From Planctomycetota bacterium (GTDB lineage Bacteria; Planctomycetota; UBA1135; GCA-002686595), in assembly GCA_002862085.1 (NCBI GenBank), contig PKCK01000086.1, forward strand, positions 1-46,476: 46,476 nucleotides of DNA. Direction: 5' to 3'. The position numbers and the translations under genes were made by a program. The notes beneath the pieces are model-generated. The model was given only the letters and a program-made list of their open reading frames with translations, was not told the DNA's origin and ran no database searches. Of this stretch, positions 8,580 to 17,141 are shown piece after piece. Position 1 is the first letter of the stretch. Every line of letters begins with the position of its first letter.

Positions 8580-9646
8580 GGGGCCTGCTCCGGCGTGGAG
8601 AGGATCGTCTCCGGACCGACGAGCGCTGCGCGGCCTCCATGGGCGATGAGCTCGCCGGCCGCGTCGAGTCCGCTGCGCTTCAGCGCGACGCGGAGCGGGG
8701 CGGCGAGCTCGCTGCCTTCCGAGCGGGTGGAGCCGCGCGGGACCGCGTACTCGACGAACCAGGGCGGAGCGAGCGCGCAGCCCAGCGGAGCCGCTGTGGG
8801 CAGGCGATGCAGGGTCGCCCGGACGAGGGTCGCCCACGTCGCCTCCACGCGCTGGCGGTCTCCCTCGAGGCGATGGATCTCCCATCCCAGGGGTGCTTCG
8901 GCTCGCGTCCTGACGACCGTCCTTCCGTCCTCCGTCTCGAGCCGCGTGGCGGAGCTCTCGCGCCGCCAGACCCGCACCCGGCGCGCCATGCGCGAGGCCC
9001 GGCGGCAGCGCGCCTCGTCGAGGAAGCGCGCGATCGGACCCGCGGTGTCGCCACCACCTGCGGCGCGCCAGCGAGCGCCGGTCGCTGCGAGGAAGCGAGG
9101 ATCGAGCTCCAGCAGCTCTCCGGCGAGCTGGATCCACTGCTCGCGGACCGATCCCTCCGCGGCCCCGAGGCGCGCTTCACCGAGGTCGGCGAGGAGCACC
9201 TCTTCGCGCTCGTCCACGAGGATGTTGCCGGCGTGCAGGTCGGGGTGCGCGAGACGCGCTCTCTCGGCCGCGAGGCCGAGCGCCGCGAGGCGTCCCGCGA
9301 GCGCGACCCTTCGTCGCCCGTGACGGATGGCGTGGCTCAGCGGCACCGCGCCCTCGATCCAGCCGAGGCGCAGCGCCCAGCGGCCGCCGACGCGCTCGAC
9401 GCCGAGCGGTTCGGCGCAGGGCAGCCCTGCGGCCCTCAGAAGGAGGTGAGCTCGCTCCTCCCGCCGCGCGCGCCCTCGATCGCGCAGCCTCCCGAGCCCC
9501 GGCGCGTGGAACACCTTCAGCAGCGATCTCCGTCCGTCCGTCGCGACGTCCGCGAGGACGGAGCGCTTGACGTTGCGCTTCAAGAGGCTCTGGCCGGCCG
9601 GCGACACGAGATCGCGCGCGTCCCGGGACTTCTTCGGCCCTGCCAT
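8576..9646 (-). CDS. Lipopolysaccharide kinase (Kdo/WaaP/InaA family) with C-terminal extension
   Basis: 356 residues. The N-terminal 210 have the atypical kinase fold of LPS-core kinases: a lysine-bearing RRSLLKVFH strand, LRAAGLPCAEPLG, then the catalytic loop HPDLHAGNILV with DLGEARLG as the metal-binding motif. It probably phosphorylates a core sugar (Kdo or heptose) on the inner membrane face. The remaining 150 residues exceed the family's usual 230-260 and include VRVWRRE, LPTAAPLGCAL, FVEYAVPRG and LIAHGGRAALVGPETIL, which faintly recall the same fold without catalytic residues. The start is supported by TAGACT 6 nt upstream. It leads the two-gene unit with the acyltransferase and diverges from the lptF-like gene. 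Confidence 0.8.
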   Translation of the reverse strand: MAGPKKSRDARDLVSPAGQSLLKRNVKRSVLADVATDGRRSLLKVFHAPGLGRLRDRGRARREERAHLLLRAAGLPCAEPLGVERVGGRWALRLGWIEGAVPLSHAIRHGRRRVALAGRLAALGLAAERARLAHPDLHAGNILVDEREEVLLADLGEARLGAAEGSVREQWIQLAGELLELDPRFLAATGARWRAAGGGDTAGPIARFLDEARCRRASRMARRVRVWRRESSATRLETEDGRTVVRTRAEAPLGWEIHRLEGDRQRVEATWATLVRATLHRLPTAAPLGCALAPPWFVEYAVPRGSTRSEGSELAAPLRVALKRSGLDAAGELIAHGGRAALVGPETILSTPEQAP

Positions 9647-9652
9647 GAGCGA

Positions 9653-9658
9653 AGTCTA
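9653..9658 (-). promoter_or_regulatory. -10-like TAGACT 6 nt before the LPS kinase start
   Basis: On the minus strand TAGACT is followed by exactly 6 nt and then the ATG at 9646, so the expected transcription start coincides with the start codon, a leaderless arrangement. Confidence 0.55.
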
Positions 9659-9734
9659 AGGCAGGAGCCACCCGTCGCTGCATCCAGACCGACCGGCGAC
9701 CGGCGGAAGTAGCGCGAGTGGAGGTGCTCGCCGC

Positions 9735-9740
9735 TACACT
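9735..9740 (+). promoter_or_regulatory. Possible -10 (TACACT) of the lptF/lptG unit
   Basis: TACACT lies 83 nt before the GTG of the lptF-like gene in the 177-bp divergent region 9647-9823. No convincing -35 is present. If used, the leader would be about 75 nt. Nothing else is recognisable in this gap. Confidence 0.3.
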
Positions 9741-9823
9741 CGGCGCGCGCTCGCCGTCACTGGACCCGCACCCGGTACATCGAGCCCATCCGAGCCGCGC
9801 GCCACGGCTCGACCCCGAGGGCC

Positions 9824-10891
9824 GTGAAGATCCACGTCTACATCCTGCGCCAGCTGCTCGTGGCGTTCCTGTTCGCCGTGGGGGCGCTCCTGTTCATCGC
9901 GTTCCCGGGGATCGCTGTGAGCACGGTCCACAAGATGCCGAACGTTGACGCGGCGCTGCTTCTGCGTTTCCTGCCGCTCGTCCTGCAGTCCCTCGCCCCC
10001 TACGTGCTGCCGCTGTGCTTCATGCTCAGCACGGTGGCCGTCTTCGGCCGCCTCGCTGCGGACAAGGAGTGGATCGCGATCCACATGGCGGGGATCCATC
10101 CGCTGAAGACGCTCTTCACGCCGTTCCTGATGGCGACGGGGCTGGGCCTCTTGACCTTCTGGATGGTGAGCAACGAGCTGCCGCAGCTGAAGAAGCGCCA
10201 GAAGGACTTCGTCGTGAACGCCACGGGCTCCTACGTGGAGAACCTGCAGCCGGGCAAGTCGAGCATCCGGTTCGGAGGCTTCTCGCTGCTCGCCGCCTAC
10301 CGCGACGAGGGAGGTACGTTCCACGACGTGTACGTGCGGCTGCCGGGCGAGTCGCGCGACTACTTCGCCAGCAGCGCCAACCTCTCGTTGGACTCCTCCG
10401 GCCAGTTCCTCGACGTCGCGCTGACGGACTTCCAGATCTTCACCTCGGCGACCGGGGAGTTCGCACAGGACGGCAGCTCCGTGTCGCGGGTCGATCTGAC
10501 GCGCTGGGTCGACCAGAAGGAGCAGCGCTATGACCGCCCCAAGTACCTCGTCTCGAAGGAGATCCGAGAGCGCCTCGCCACGGGTGCCTTCGACGAGAAG
10601 AAGACGCGCGAGGCGAAGTTCATGCTCCATTACCGCATGACGATGTTCGCCATCTACTTCCTCTTCCTCGTGCTGGGGGCGGCGACGGGGCTCCTCATGC
10701 GTCGAGGGACCCAGCTCGGGGCGCTCGCCGTTGCGGCGGGCTACGGGATCCTCTACTACGTGCTCAGCATGCGCCTCGGCAAGGAGCTCGGGCGCTCCAG
10801 CTCCCTACCCCCCTGGGTCGGCGCGTGGCTGACGACCATCGTGGGCGGGGGTGTGGGAGCCTGCCTCCTGCGGAGAGCGATGCGCCGATGA
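9824..10891 (+). CDS. lptF: LptF/LptG family permease (first of pair)
   Basis: 355 residues from GTG, one of the two membrane subunits of the LPS export ABC transporter LptB2FG that extracts LPS from the inner membrane. An N-terminal TM pair (ILRQLLVAFLFAVGALLFI and VLPLCFMLSTVAVFGRLA), the family's AADKEWIAIHMAGI cytoplasmic segment, a third TM, a roughly 150-residue periplasmic beta-jellyroll and three C-terminal TM helices (MFAIYFLFLVLGAATGL and following) are visible. It overlaps the next gene by ATGA. Which of the two genes is F and which is G is assigned by order only. The ATPase LptB is not in this window. Confidence 0.85.
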   Translation: MKIHVYILRQLLVAFLFAVGALLFIAFPGIAVSTVHKMPNVDAALLLRFLPLVLQSLAPYVLPLCFMLSTVAVFGRLAADKEWIAIHMAGIHPLKTLFTPFLMATGLGLLTFWMVSNELPQLKKRQKDFVVNATGSYVENLQPGKSSIRFGGFSLLAAYRDEGGTFHDVYVRLPGESRDYFASSANLSLDSSGQFLDVALTDFQIFTSATGEFAQDGSSVSRVDLTRWVDQKEQRYDRPKYLVSKEIRERLATGAFDEKKTREAKFMLHYRMTMFAIYFLFLVLGAATGLLMRRGTQLGALAVAAGYGILYYVLSMRLGKELGRSSSLPPWVGAWLTTIVGGGVGACLLRRAMRR

Positions 10892-12075
10892 CCGAGAAGA
10901 GCCGCAAGAAGAGCCGGCGGGGCAGTTTGAAGCCCGCGAAGCGCAGCCTCCCGATCGGCGGGCGCCTCGACCGCTACGTCTTGACCCACTTCGTCCAGTC
11001 GTACTTGACGGCGATGCTGCTGATGACGGGCCTCTTCATGGTCATCGACATGGCGTCCAACCTCGACGACTACCTCGAGACCTGGGAGGACGGCACGTCG
11101 GTTCCAGCGGCGGTGCTGATCAAGTTCTACGTCCTGAACCTGCCCTACCTGTTCCTGCAGGTCGCGCCGTTCGTGACGCTGATCGCGGGGATGTTCACCA
11201 TCTCGAAGATGCTGAAGGCGCGGGAGGTCACCGCCGTGCTCAGCGCCGGCGTGAGCGCGCGCCGCATGCTCCTCCCGCTCTTCGCCAGCGGCGTCGCGCT
11301 CGCGGCAGGCATGTTCCTGCTCCGCGAAGCGCTGGGTCATGGCGTCGCCAGCGCACGTGACTCCCTGCGCTTCACTCTCGAGCAGCAGAGCTTCGACGAG
11401 CGCTACGCGGAGCTCGATGTCCTCGAGACGTCAGGCGGCCTCGTGTTCATGAGGAGCTTCTACCCGCGACCGGCCGGCGGCGGACCTCCGCGCATCGAGG
11501 GCCTGACCGCGATCCTGCGCTCGGACCAGAGCCGCGGCGTCACGAGGTACATCCGGACGGACGCTGCCGCGGCCACCTGGGACGAGGACGCCCGGACCTG
11601 GATCCTGGAGGACGGCAAGCGCCGCACGATCGACCTCGACCAGCTGAGCGGCGCGCCCAGCGCGCAGAGCGTGGAGACTCTCGAGGGCTACCTCTTCACG
11701 CCCGAGCTCGCCCTGACCTTCAAGCGCGCCGTCGAGGCTCCGCTGGAGCTCAGCTTCTCCGAGGTCCAGGAGCTCATGCGCCGGGACCCGACGGACACCT
11801 CGTACCAGACGCTCTGGCACTACCACCTGACGTTCCCGCTGGCGAACTTGATCCTGCTGCTGGTCGGGATCCCGCTCATGTTCAACTACGAGCGGGGCAA
11901 GGGGAGCGAGCGGATCGCCATCGGTGGGCTCCTGTGCGTCTTCTACTACGCCGCCGACTTCGTCTTCCGGACCCTGGGCATCAAGGGCCAGCTCTCACCG
12001 CTGCTCTCCGCCTGGATCCCGGTCCTGATCTTCGGGGCCATCGGGGTGATGCTCTACGACTCCCTGAAGAGCTGA
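10888..12075 (+). CDS. lptG: LptF/LptG family permease (second of pair)
   Basis: 395 residues from the ATG that overlaps the preceding stop. A lysine/arginine-rich 25-residue N-terminus precedes LDRYVLTHFVQSYLTAMLLMTGLFMVID, the first TM region of YjgP/YjgQ permeases. MLKAREVTAVLSAGVSARRML is the coupling-helix segment equivalent to the one in its neighbour. A periplasmic jellyroll and three C-terminal TM helices follow (HLTFPLANLILLLVGIPLM, ending FGAIGVMLYDS). Together with the upstream gene it should form the heterodimeric LPS flippase/extractor; the nearby lipid A acyltransferase, LPS kinase and GT9 genes support this role. Confidence 0.86.
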   Translation: MTEKSRKKSRRGSLKPAKRSLPIGGRLDRYVLTHFVQSYLTAMLLMTGLFMVIDMASNLDDYLETWEDGTSVPAAVLIKFYVLNLPYLFLQVAPFVTLIAGMFTISKMLKAREVTAVLSAGVSARRMLLPLFASGVALAAGMFLLREALGHGVASARDSLRFTLEQQSFDERYAELDVLETSGGLVFMRSFYPRPAGGGPPRIEGLTAILRSDQSRGVTRYIRTDAAAATWDEDARTWILEDGKRRTIDLDQLSGAPSAQSVETLEGYLFTPELALTFKRAVEAPLELSFSEVQELMRRDPTDTSYQTLWHYHLTFPLANLILLLVGIPLMFNYERGKGSERIAIGGLLCVFYYAADFVFRTLGIKGQLSPLLSAWIPVLIFGAIGVMLYDSLKS

Positions 12076-12082
12076 AGCACGG

Positions 12083-12114
12083 GGCCCGGTGGGGGAGAGG
12101 GCCTGATCCGGGCC
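12083..12114 (+). terminator. Possible weak hairpin downstream of lptG
   Basis: GGCCCGG at 12083-12089 pairs perfectly with CCGGGCC at 12108-12114 across an 18-nt loop, 8 bp after the lptG stop. There is no T-run, so termination is only a guess. The rest of the 182-bp gap to 12258 holds nothing I recognise. Confidence 0.3.
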
Positions 12115-12257
12115 AAGGCCAGGCTGGAGGCGCGCTTGAGCGGCCCTCAGGAGGCAGAATGGAGACCCGGGCCCCTGCGCGCTCCCTTCGCTCCAGGACC
12201 CGGGAAGACGGCCGACGCCCGGTCGTCCCCACGCACGCACCCGATCGCGCGCACCCC

Positions 12258-13520
12258 ATGACCCGACCCATCACCTGCGGCTCTCCCGCCCTCCTCGCTC
12301 TCCTCGCCCTCGCCTGCGCCAGCGGGCCGACGAACGGCGAGCCTCGTATCGAGTCGATCGAGGCCTTGACCCGCAAGGGGGACTACGAGCGGGCGGCCAG
12401 GGCCTCGACCCAGCTGCTCGATGAACTGGGACCCGGCTCCGCCCTGCGGCCGCGCGTGGTCGCCCTCCAGGAGCAGATCTCGGTGGCATCGGGGCTCGAG
12501 ACCGTGCGCCAGATGATCTTCGAAGGGCGGGAGGTCGAAGCGCTCCCCATCATCGAGGGTCTCAAGGCCGCCCATCCGGACGTGGAGACGATCGACGCCT
12601 GGATGCAGCGGGTCCGCACGAAGATCGCCGACGGCTGGTTCGACGCGGCGCGCATCGCCGTGGCCGAGGAGCGCTTCGACGACGCGCGGTCCGCCTACGC
12701 GAAGTCGGTGGAGTTCGACCCGACCCGCACCGTCGTCCAGGACCTGCTCACGGAGCTCGACCGCGTGGAGGCCTGGCGCGCCGACGTGGCGGAGGAGATC
12801 TACTACCGCGGTGTCGGACACCTCGTCGACGGCCGCCTGCTGGAGGCCGCGGGCGACTTCGGGAAGGTCGGCAAGTACCGCGAGAACCCCACGCGCGCGG
12901 ACCAGCGGGTCAGCGAGGTCAACGTCCTCCTCGCGGAGACGCGCGTGGCGTCCGCCGCGGCGCTCGTCGCCGACGGTCACTTCTCGGCCGCCGCGAAGGA
13001 GTACGAGGAGGCGGCTCGCCTGAATCCGAACTCGGCTCGGATCGCCGCGGATCTCGAGCAGATGCGCGCCGAGGCCCTCGCGAATCAGATGCTCATCGAG
13101 GGGCGCTCGATGATCCTGCGCGGGGAGCTCGAGCGCGGCGCCGAGGAGATCACCGCCGGGCTCGCCCTCACCAACCTGCAGAAGGACGTCTTCCAGCAAG
13201 AGCTCGACGGGATCGTCGAGCGGCGCGTCCAGGCCGCCTACGACCGCGCCCTCGGCTTCGAGCACGACTTCCGCTTCGCCGAGGCCGTGACCGCCTACGA
13301 GGCGATCCTCGAGTCACGGGACTTCTTCAAGGACTGCAGGGCGCGTATCGACGTCCTGAGGGACAAGATCGCGGAAGCCGAGCGGCTCTACGCCGAGGCG
13401 GCGCAGGCCGAGGACGAGGCCGACGAGCTCGCGCTCCTCCGCCAGATCGAGGTCTTCTGGCCCGACTACAGCGACATCCCTGGCCGCATCCGCGCGCTCA
13501 CGAAGGAGAGCGACGAGTGA
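12258..13520 (+). CDS. Repeat-containing (TPR-like) lipoprotein
   Basis: 420 residues. The N-terminus is a lipoprotein signal: hydrophobic ALLALLALAC with the lipobox LALAC, so it is probably anchored on the periplasmic side. The mature part consists of consecutive helical hairpins with TPR spacing: GDYERAARASTQLLDEL, DAARIAVAEERFDDARSAYAKSVEFDP, VADGHFSAAAKEYEEAARLNP and FRFAEAVTAYEAILES. Such proteins act as scaffolds; no enzymatic motif is visible. The ATG at 12258 is the first start that produces a signal peptide; an open Arg-rich extension upstream overlaps lptG and is a shadow. Its 3' end overlaps the convergent GT9 gene by 23 bp. Confidence 0.82.
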   Translation: MTRPITCGSPALLALLALACASGPTNGEPRIESIEALTRKGDYERAARASTQLLDELGPGSALRPRVVALQEQISVASGLETVRQMIFEGREVEALPIIEGLKAAHPDVETIDAWMQRVRTKIADGWFDAARIAVAEERFDDARSAYAKSVEFDPTRTVVQDLLTELDRVEAWRADVAEEIYYRGVGHLVDGRLLEAAGDFGKVGKYRENPTRADQRVSEVNVLLAETRVASAAALVADGHFSAAAKEYEEAARLNPNSARIAADLEQMRAEALANQMLIEGRSMILRGELERGAEEITAGLALTNLQKDVFQQELDGIVERRVQAAYDRALGFEHDFRFAEAVTAYEAILESRDFFKDCRARIDVLRDKIAEAERLYAEAAQAEDEADELALLRQIEVFWPDYSDIPGRIRALTKESDE

Positions 13521-14535
13521 GGGAGCGGAGGACGTCGTCCACCGCCACGTCCTCCACCGATCGCTCCTCCCACGGCCGACCCGGGGCCACGTCCTCGACG
13601 ACGACGTTCGATCCACCGCGCGGCGGCCAGGGGCCGGTCCTCGACGGATCCTCCGGGCCAGCGATGAGGTGCACCGGCAGCCCCACGCTCGCGGCGACGT
13701 GCGCAGGACCCGAGTCGCCGCCGACGAGGACCGCGCCGCGGCTGCGCGCCGCGTCGAGGAGCGCCGCGAATTCCCGGAGGCCGCGCTGGCCGACATGGTG
13801 CGCGGCGCCCGGGACCTCGGCCTCGAGTCGCGCTCCGACGTCTGCCTCGGCGGGGCCGGTCAGCACCACCACGCGATCCCCGCGTTCGATCAGGAGCTCT
13901 GCGAGGCGCCGATAGCGCGCCGCGGGCCATGAGCGCGGATCTCCGGGGGCGCCCGGGTGGAGGATCACGGCTCCCGAGCCGCTGGAGAGGCGCGACCACG
14001 CGCGCGAGGCGTCGGCGCGCTCCTCCTCGGAGAGATCCGGGTCCACGCGAGCGGCTGCCGCTCCCGTGAGGCGCGCGCCGAGGGCGTCGCAGAGGGGCAC
14101 GAGGTGGCGAGCCGTGTCCAGATCCACCGGGATCTCGTCGAGTCCGAGGAGCCGCGCCGCGAGCGGCTCCTGGCGAGCGCAGCGGGGAAGGGTCACCCTG
14201 CGCGGCGCGCCCGACAGCCTCGCCGCCAACGCGCTCTTCCAGTTGCCCTGCGCGTCGACGGCGAGATCCGCCGCGAAGTCACGGAGCGCGCGGCGGAGTC
14301 GTGGCCACGCCCGGAGGCCTCCCCGTCGATCGAAGTGAATCGTGCGCTCGACGAGCGGTTCCACGAGGGCCGCGAACTCCGGCTGGATCGCCCAGGCGAA
14401 CTCCGCGGCGGGCCAGGCCGCTCTCAGCGCATGGAGCAGCGGGAGCGTCTGGACGATGTCCCCCAGGTGGGACATGCGCACGACGAGGACGCGGTCCGGA
14501 GGGGGCGAGTGGGGGGAGGAGGGCGGCGCCGGCAC
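13498..14535 (-). CDS. Glycosyltransferase family 9 (heptosyltransferase-like)
   Basis: 345 residues from GTG 14535. The family marks are RVLVVRMSHLGDIVQTLPLLHALR at the N-terminus (RxSxLGDxxxxxP), VDAQGNWKSALAARLSGA, AVILHPGAPGDPRSWPAARYRRLAE and VGGDSGPAHVAASVGLPV. ADP-heptose:LPS heptosyltransferases add heptoses to inner-core LPS in the cytoplasm, and the other LPS genes nearby fit that role. The frame is open to a GTG at 14601, but a minus-strand promoter (TTGACA, 18 nt, ATCAAT) lies inside that extension and ends 9 nt before GTG 14535, which favours the shorter form. The 3' end overlaps the lipoprotein gene by 23 bp on the other strand. Confidence 0.85.
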   Translation of the reverse strand: MPAPPSSPHSPPPDRVLVVRMSHLGDIVQTLPLLHALRAAWPAAEFAWAIQPEFAALVEPLVERTIHFDRRGGLRAWPRLRRALRDFAADLAVDAQGNWKSALAARLSGAPRRVTLPRCARQEPLAARLLGLDEIPVDLDTARHLVPLCDALGARLTGAAAARVDPDLSEEERADASRAWSRLSSGSGAVILHPGAPGDPRSWPAARYRRLAELLIERGDRVVVLTGPAEADVGARLEAEVPGAAHHVGQRGLREFAALLDAARSRGAVLVGGDSGPAHVAASVGLPVHLIAGPEDPSRTGPWPPRGGSNVVVEDVAPGRPWEERSVEDVAVDDVLRSLTRRSPS

Positions 14536-14544
14536 GGCACGGAG

Positions 14545-14574
14545 ATTGATCGCCCCGAAGAGCTCCCATGTCAA
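14545..14574 (-). promoter_or_regulatory. Sigma-70-like promoter of the GT9 gene
   Basis: On the minus strand a perfect -35 TTGACA (14574-14569) is followed by an 18-nt spacer and ATCAAT (14550-14545), then 9 nt to GTG 14535. It is one of only two perfect TTGACA boxes I found placed upstream of a gene start here. Confidence 0.5.
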
Positions 14575-14662
14575 GCAGCGGTTCCGACCACGAGCGCCCA
14601 CCGGAGCGCCTGCGTGAGGAGGTCTCGGCTCCTCGCCGTTCTGACGGGGCGCCTCGTCCGCA

Positions 14663-14668
14663 TAGAAT
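14663..14668 (+). promoter_or_regulatory. -10-like TAGAAT 7 nt before the histidine kinase start
   Basis: TAGAAT (5 of 6 match to TATAAT) ends 7 nt before ATG 14676, with a weak -35 TTCTGA at 14639-14644 after an 18-nt spacer. It argues against the in-frame ATG at 14568 and for a leaderless transcript. Confidence 0.5.
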
Positions 14669-14675
14669 CGCCGCG

Positions 14676-16628
14676 ATGGTTCGGCGGATCTCCACGAAGT
14701 GGGTCCTCGCGGTGCTCGCGGTGGTCGTGCTCCCGTTCCTGGGTTTCGCCTGGTACGTCGACGCCTTCGTCTCCCAGCGCTTCTCCGACGACGTCGTCCG
14801 CTACCACCTCCTCGGGCACGCGGCGGAGCTCGCGGAGCGCCTCGACCGCGTGGTGGAGGAGCACAGGCGCGACGTCCGGGTCCTCGCGAAGGTCCAGGAC
14901 CTCTCCCTGAGTCTGGCGGATCGCGAAGGGGATGCCGTGCTCTTCGAGGACGCCGTCGTGACGCTCTTCGACGCGCAGGTGCGCGAGGCGGGCGCGGGAG
15001 CGTTCGTCTTCGCGGTCGACACCGAGGGAGAGCTGGTCGTCAGCAACCGGCTCGGCGGCGGCGGGACCGCGCTCGACCCGTGGACCCTCGGAGAGCTCGA
15101 GCGTCGTGACTGGGGCTCCGAAGCATGGTTCCGCGAGGCGATGGAGACCGGCAGCGCGTCGTTGGACGTCTTCCGGTCGGACCTCGTTCACGAGTCGGCG
15201 GACGTCCCTCTCGAGGCGCGCTACCACTTCGGGTTCGCCGAGCGCGTGGACGGGCGCCGCGAGAGCTGGGCGCCCGAGGAGCCGGTCGGTCTCGTCGTCA
15301 ACCTCGTCCCGTGGACGATCGTGCAGTCCGAGATCTCCGGCTACGGCGTCATCCGGCGCCGCGATCGCGTGAGCGAGTTCGCCTCGGACAACATCTACGA
15401 CTCCACCTATGCGTGGGTCTGGGCGGATGACGCGGACACGATCCTGGCGCACCCGAAGCGCGAGCTCTACGGCGAGCGCGTGTCGGGTGAGGTCGTCGCG
15501 CTCCCTCGGATGGTCGCCGCCGCGAGCGAGAAGGAGTGGGGCATGTACCCCGACTACGAGTTCGCGGGCATGGCGAAGAAGGGGGCTTTCCGTCACTGCC
15601 GGTCGCGGGACGAGGGCGGCTACGGCTGGGTCGTCGGCGTCGGTGTGGACCTCCCCGACATCAACGGCCCCATCCACGAGATCACGTCGACCATCGCCAA
15701 GGCGAGTGCCCTCGTGCTGCTGGTCGCCGTGCTCGTCACGATCGTCGTGGCGCGCCGTACGACGCGCCCGGTCCAGGACCTCGAGGCCTTCACCCGCCGG
15801 GTCGCGAGCGGCGATCTCGACGCCCAGGTCCCCGTACGCGGACACGACGAGCTCGCTGACCTCGCGCGCTCCTTCAACCGCATGACCCGCGAGTTGAAGG
15901 AGAACCGGGAGGAGCTCGTCAAGGCCGAGAAGAACGCCGCCTGGCGTGAGATGGCCCGTCAGGTCGCTCACGAGATCAAGAACCCGCTCACGCCGATCCA
16001 GCTCTCGGCGTCGCTGCTGCGCCGCGCCCACAGCGAGGAGTCGCCGGAGTTCGATGCGATCCTGGAGCGTACGACCGACGTCATCGATCGGCAGGTGCGG
16101 AACATGCGGGACATCGCGAAGGACTTCTACCGCTTCGCTGGTGAGCACCGCGCCCCGGTTCCCGTGGACGCGGCGGAGATCCTCCGAGAGGTGTTCGACC
16201 TCAACGCGGCGTGGGCGGAGACCGAGAGCATCGCTCTTCTTCTCGAGCCGCTCGCGTCGGACGCGCCCCCCGCGATCGTCGAGGCCGACCCCGACGAGCT
16301 CCGGCGGGCCTTCGTGAATCTCGTGAGCAACGCCATCGAGGCGATGGAGGGCGGCGGCACGATCCGTGGAAGCGTCGAGGCTGCAGCGGGACGGGTCGTG
16401 ATCACCGTGGCCGACACCGGGAAGGGGATCCCCGACGAGGTCCTCGAGCGCCTCTTCGAGCCGTACTTCACGACGCGATCGTCGGGCACGGGGCTCGGGC
16501 TCGCGATCGTCCGCAGGATCATCGAGGACCGCGGCGGCGAGGTGTCGCTCGAGAACGCCCGCGGGGACGAGGGCACCGGGGCCGTGGCGCGCATCTCTCT
16601 GCCCCTGATCCAGCGGACGCAGGGCTGA
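14676..16628 (+). CDS. NtrY-like sensor histidine kinase (dCACHE-HAMP-HisKA-HATPase)
   Basis: 650 residues. TM1 lies at residues 8-26 ([19 protein letters not shown]), followed by a periplasmic sensor of about 300 residues with double-CACHE features ([22 protein letters not shown], a MYPDYEF segment), TM2, a HAMP domain ([21 protein letters not shown]), the phosphoacceptor [14 protein letters not shown], the N box [11 protein letters not shown]1 DTGKGIP, F box LFEPYFTT and G2 GTGLGLAIV. The H-box type resembles NtrY/AtoS-like kinases that act on sigma-54 response regulators. No response regulator is adjacent, so it is an orphan; the stand-alone AAA+ protein at 2481 has no receiver and cannot be its direct target. 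ATG 14676 is preferred over ATG 14568. Confidence 0.87.
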   Translation: MVRRISTKWVLAVLAVVVLPFLGFAWYVDAFVSQRFSDDVVRYHLLGHAAELAERLDRVVEEHRRDVRVLAKVQDLSLSLADREGDAVLFEDAVVTLFDAQVREAGAGAFVFAVDTEGELVVSNRLGGGGTALDPWTLGELERRDWGSEAWFREAMETGSASLDVFRSDLVHESADVPLEARYHFGFAERVDGRRESWAPEEPVGLVVNLVPWTIVQSEISGYGVIRRRDRVSEFASDNIYDSTYAWVWADDADTILAHPKRELYGERVSGEVVALPRMVAAASEKEWGMYPDYEFAGMAKKGAFRHCRSRDEGGYGWVVGVGVDLPDINGPIHEITSTIAKASALVLLVAVLVTIVVARRTTRPVQDLEAFTRRVASGDLDAQVPVRGHDELADLARSFNRMTRELKENREELVKAEKNAAWREMARQVAHEIKNPLTPIQLSASLLRRAHSEESPEFDAILERTTDVIDRQVRNMRDIAKDFYRFAGEHRAPVPVDAAEILREVFDLNAAWAETESIALLLEPLASDAPPAIVEADPDELRRAFVNLVSNAIEAMEGGGTIRGSVEAAAGRVVITVADTGKGIPDEVLERLFEPYFTTRSSGTGLGLAIVRRIIEDRGGEVSLENARGDEGTGAVARISLPLIQRTQG

Positions 16629-16646
16629 GGGCGCGGCCGCCTCGGA

Positions 16647-16967
16647 TCAGCGGTAGCCCCAGGTCCCGGTCACCCGCGCGCTGCGCGTGCTGATGATCTC
16701 GAGGATCCAGTCGAACCAGCCCCAGTCGGTCGCCTCCACCGAGGTCGCCTCGATGTTGGGCAAGCTCGCGTCAGCCGCGTTCTCCTGAGCGATCTGGATC
16801 GCCGGGCGCGGCATCTCCCACGAGAGGAACGTGATGGAGCGTCCGGTGGAGGTGAACGTGCCCGAGGTCTCCGTGTCGCGCCGGATACTGAGCTGCGCGC
16901 AGGAGGACAGCGTGAGGAGCAGCGCGCAGGCCAGCAGGCCTTGCCGTTTGGAACCGAGGCGGTTCAT
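16647..16967 (-). CDS. Small lipoprotein of unknown function
   Basis: 106 residues from ATG 16967 (alternatives 16985 and 17048). The N-terminus is a lipoprotein signal (KRQGLLACALLLTLSSC, lipobox LSSC). The mature 80 residues contain SGTFTSTGRSITFLSWEMP and a distinctive WGWFDWILEIISTRSARVTGTWG ending (tryptophan-rich, given here by its key parts WGWFDW and GTWG). I do not recognise a characterised family. Convergent with the histidine kinase gene (18-bp gap) and divergent from the galactokinase-like gene. Confidence 0.72.
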   Translation of the reverse strand: MNRLGSKRQGLLACALLLTLSSCAQLSIRRDTETSGTFTSTGRSITFLSWEMPRPAIQIAQENAADASLPNIEATSVEATDWGWFDWILEIISTRSARVTGTWGYR

Positions 16968-17040
16968 GCAGCGGGAGGGATTCATCGGGCGATGGTGATG
17001 GGGCGGCGTCAGCGCCGTTCCCAGGTCGATCGGCAGGATC

Positions 17041-17104
17041 GGCCTCATACCTTAGCCCGAGGCCCTGGGTGAGCGCGCCCTTCCCTGGAGCGGGCTCCGG
17101 GAAG
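17041..17104. promoter_or_regulatory. Two inverted repeats in the lipoprotein/galactokinase divergent region
   Basis: GGCCTC at 17041-17046 pairs with GAGGCC at 17059-17064, flanking a minus-strand -10-like TAAGGT (17054-17049). Next to it CTTCCCTGGAGC (17080-17091) pairs with GCTCCGGGAAG (17094-17104) over 11 bp with one bulged T. Positions fit operator sites or hairpins controlling one or both divergent genes; the regulator is unknown. Confidence 0.35.
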
Positions 17105-17141
17105 TCCCTCGACACGTTCGCGCGGAGGCCAGCCGACTCCG

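Noticed and set aside
8580..9137. N-terminal extension of the acyltransferase frame by 186 codons
   Set aside because: It runs opposite-phase through the LPS kinase coding region, is Arg/Pro-rich and would make the enzyme far longer than its family.
14536..14601. Longer GT9 protein from GTG 14601
   Set aside because: TTGACA and ATCAAT with an 18-nt spacer lie inside this extension and point to GTG 14535; GT9 proteins normally begin just before the RVLVVR strand.
14568..14675. Longer histidine kinase starting at ATG 14568
   Set aside because: The extra residues are Arg/Pro-rich, overlap the GT9 promoter region, and TAGAAT lies 7 nt before the internal ATG 14676, which begins directly at TM1.
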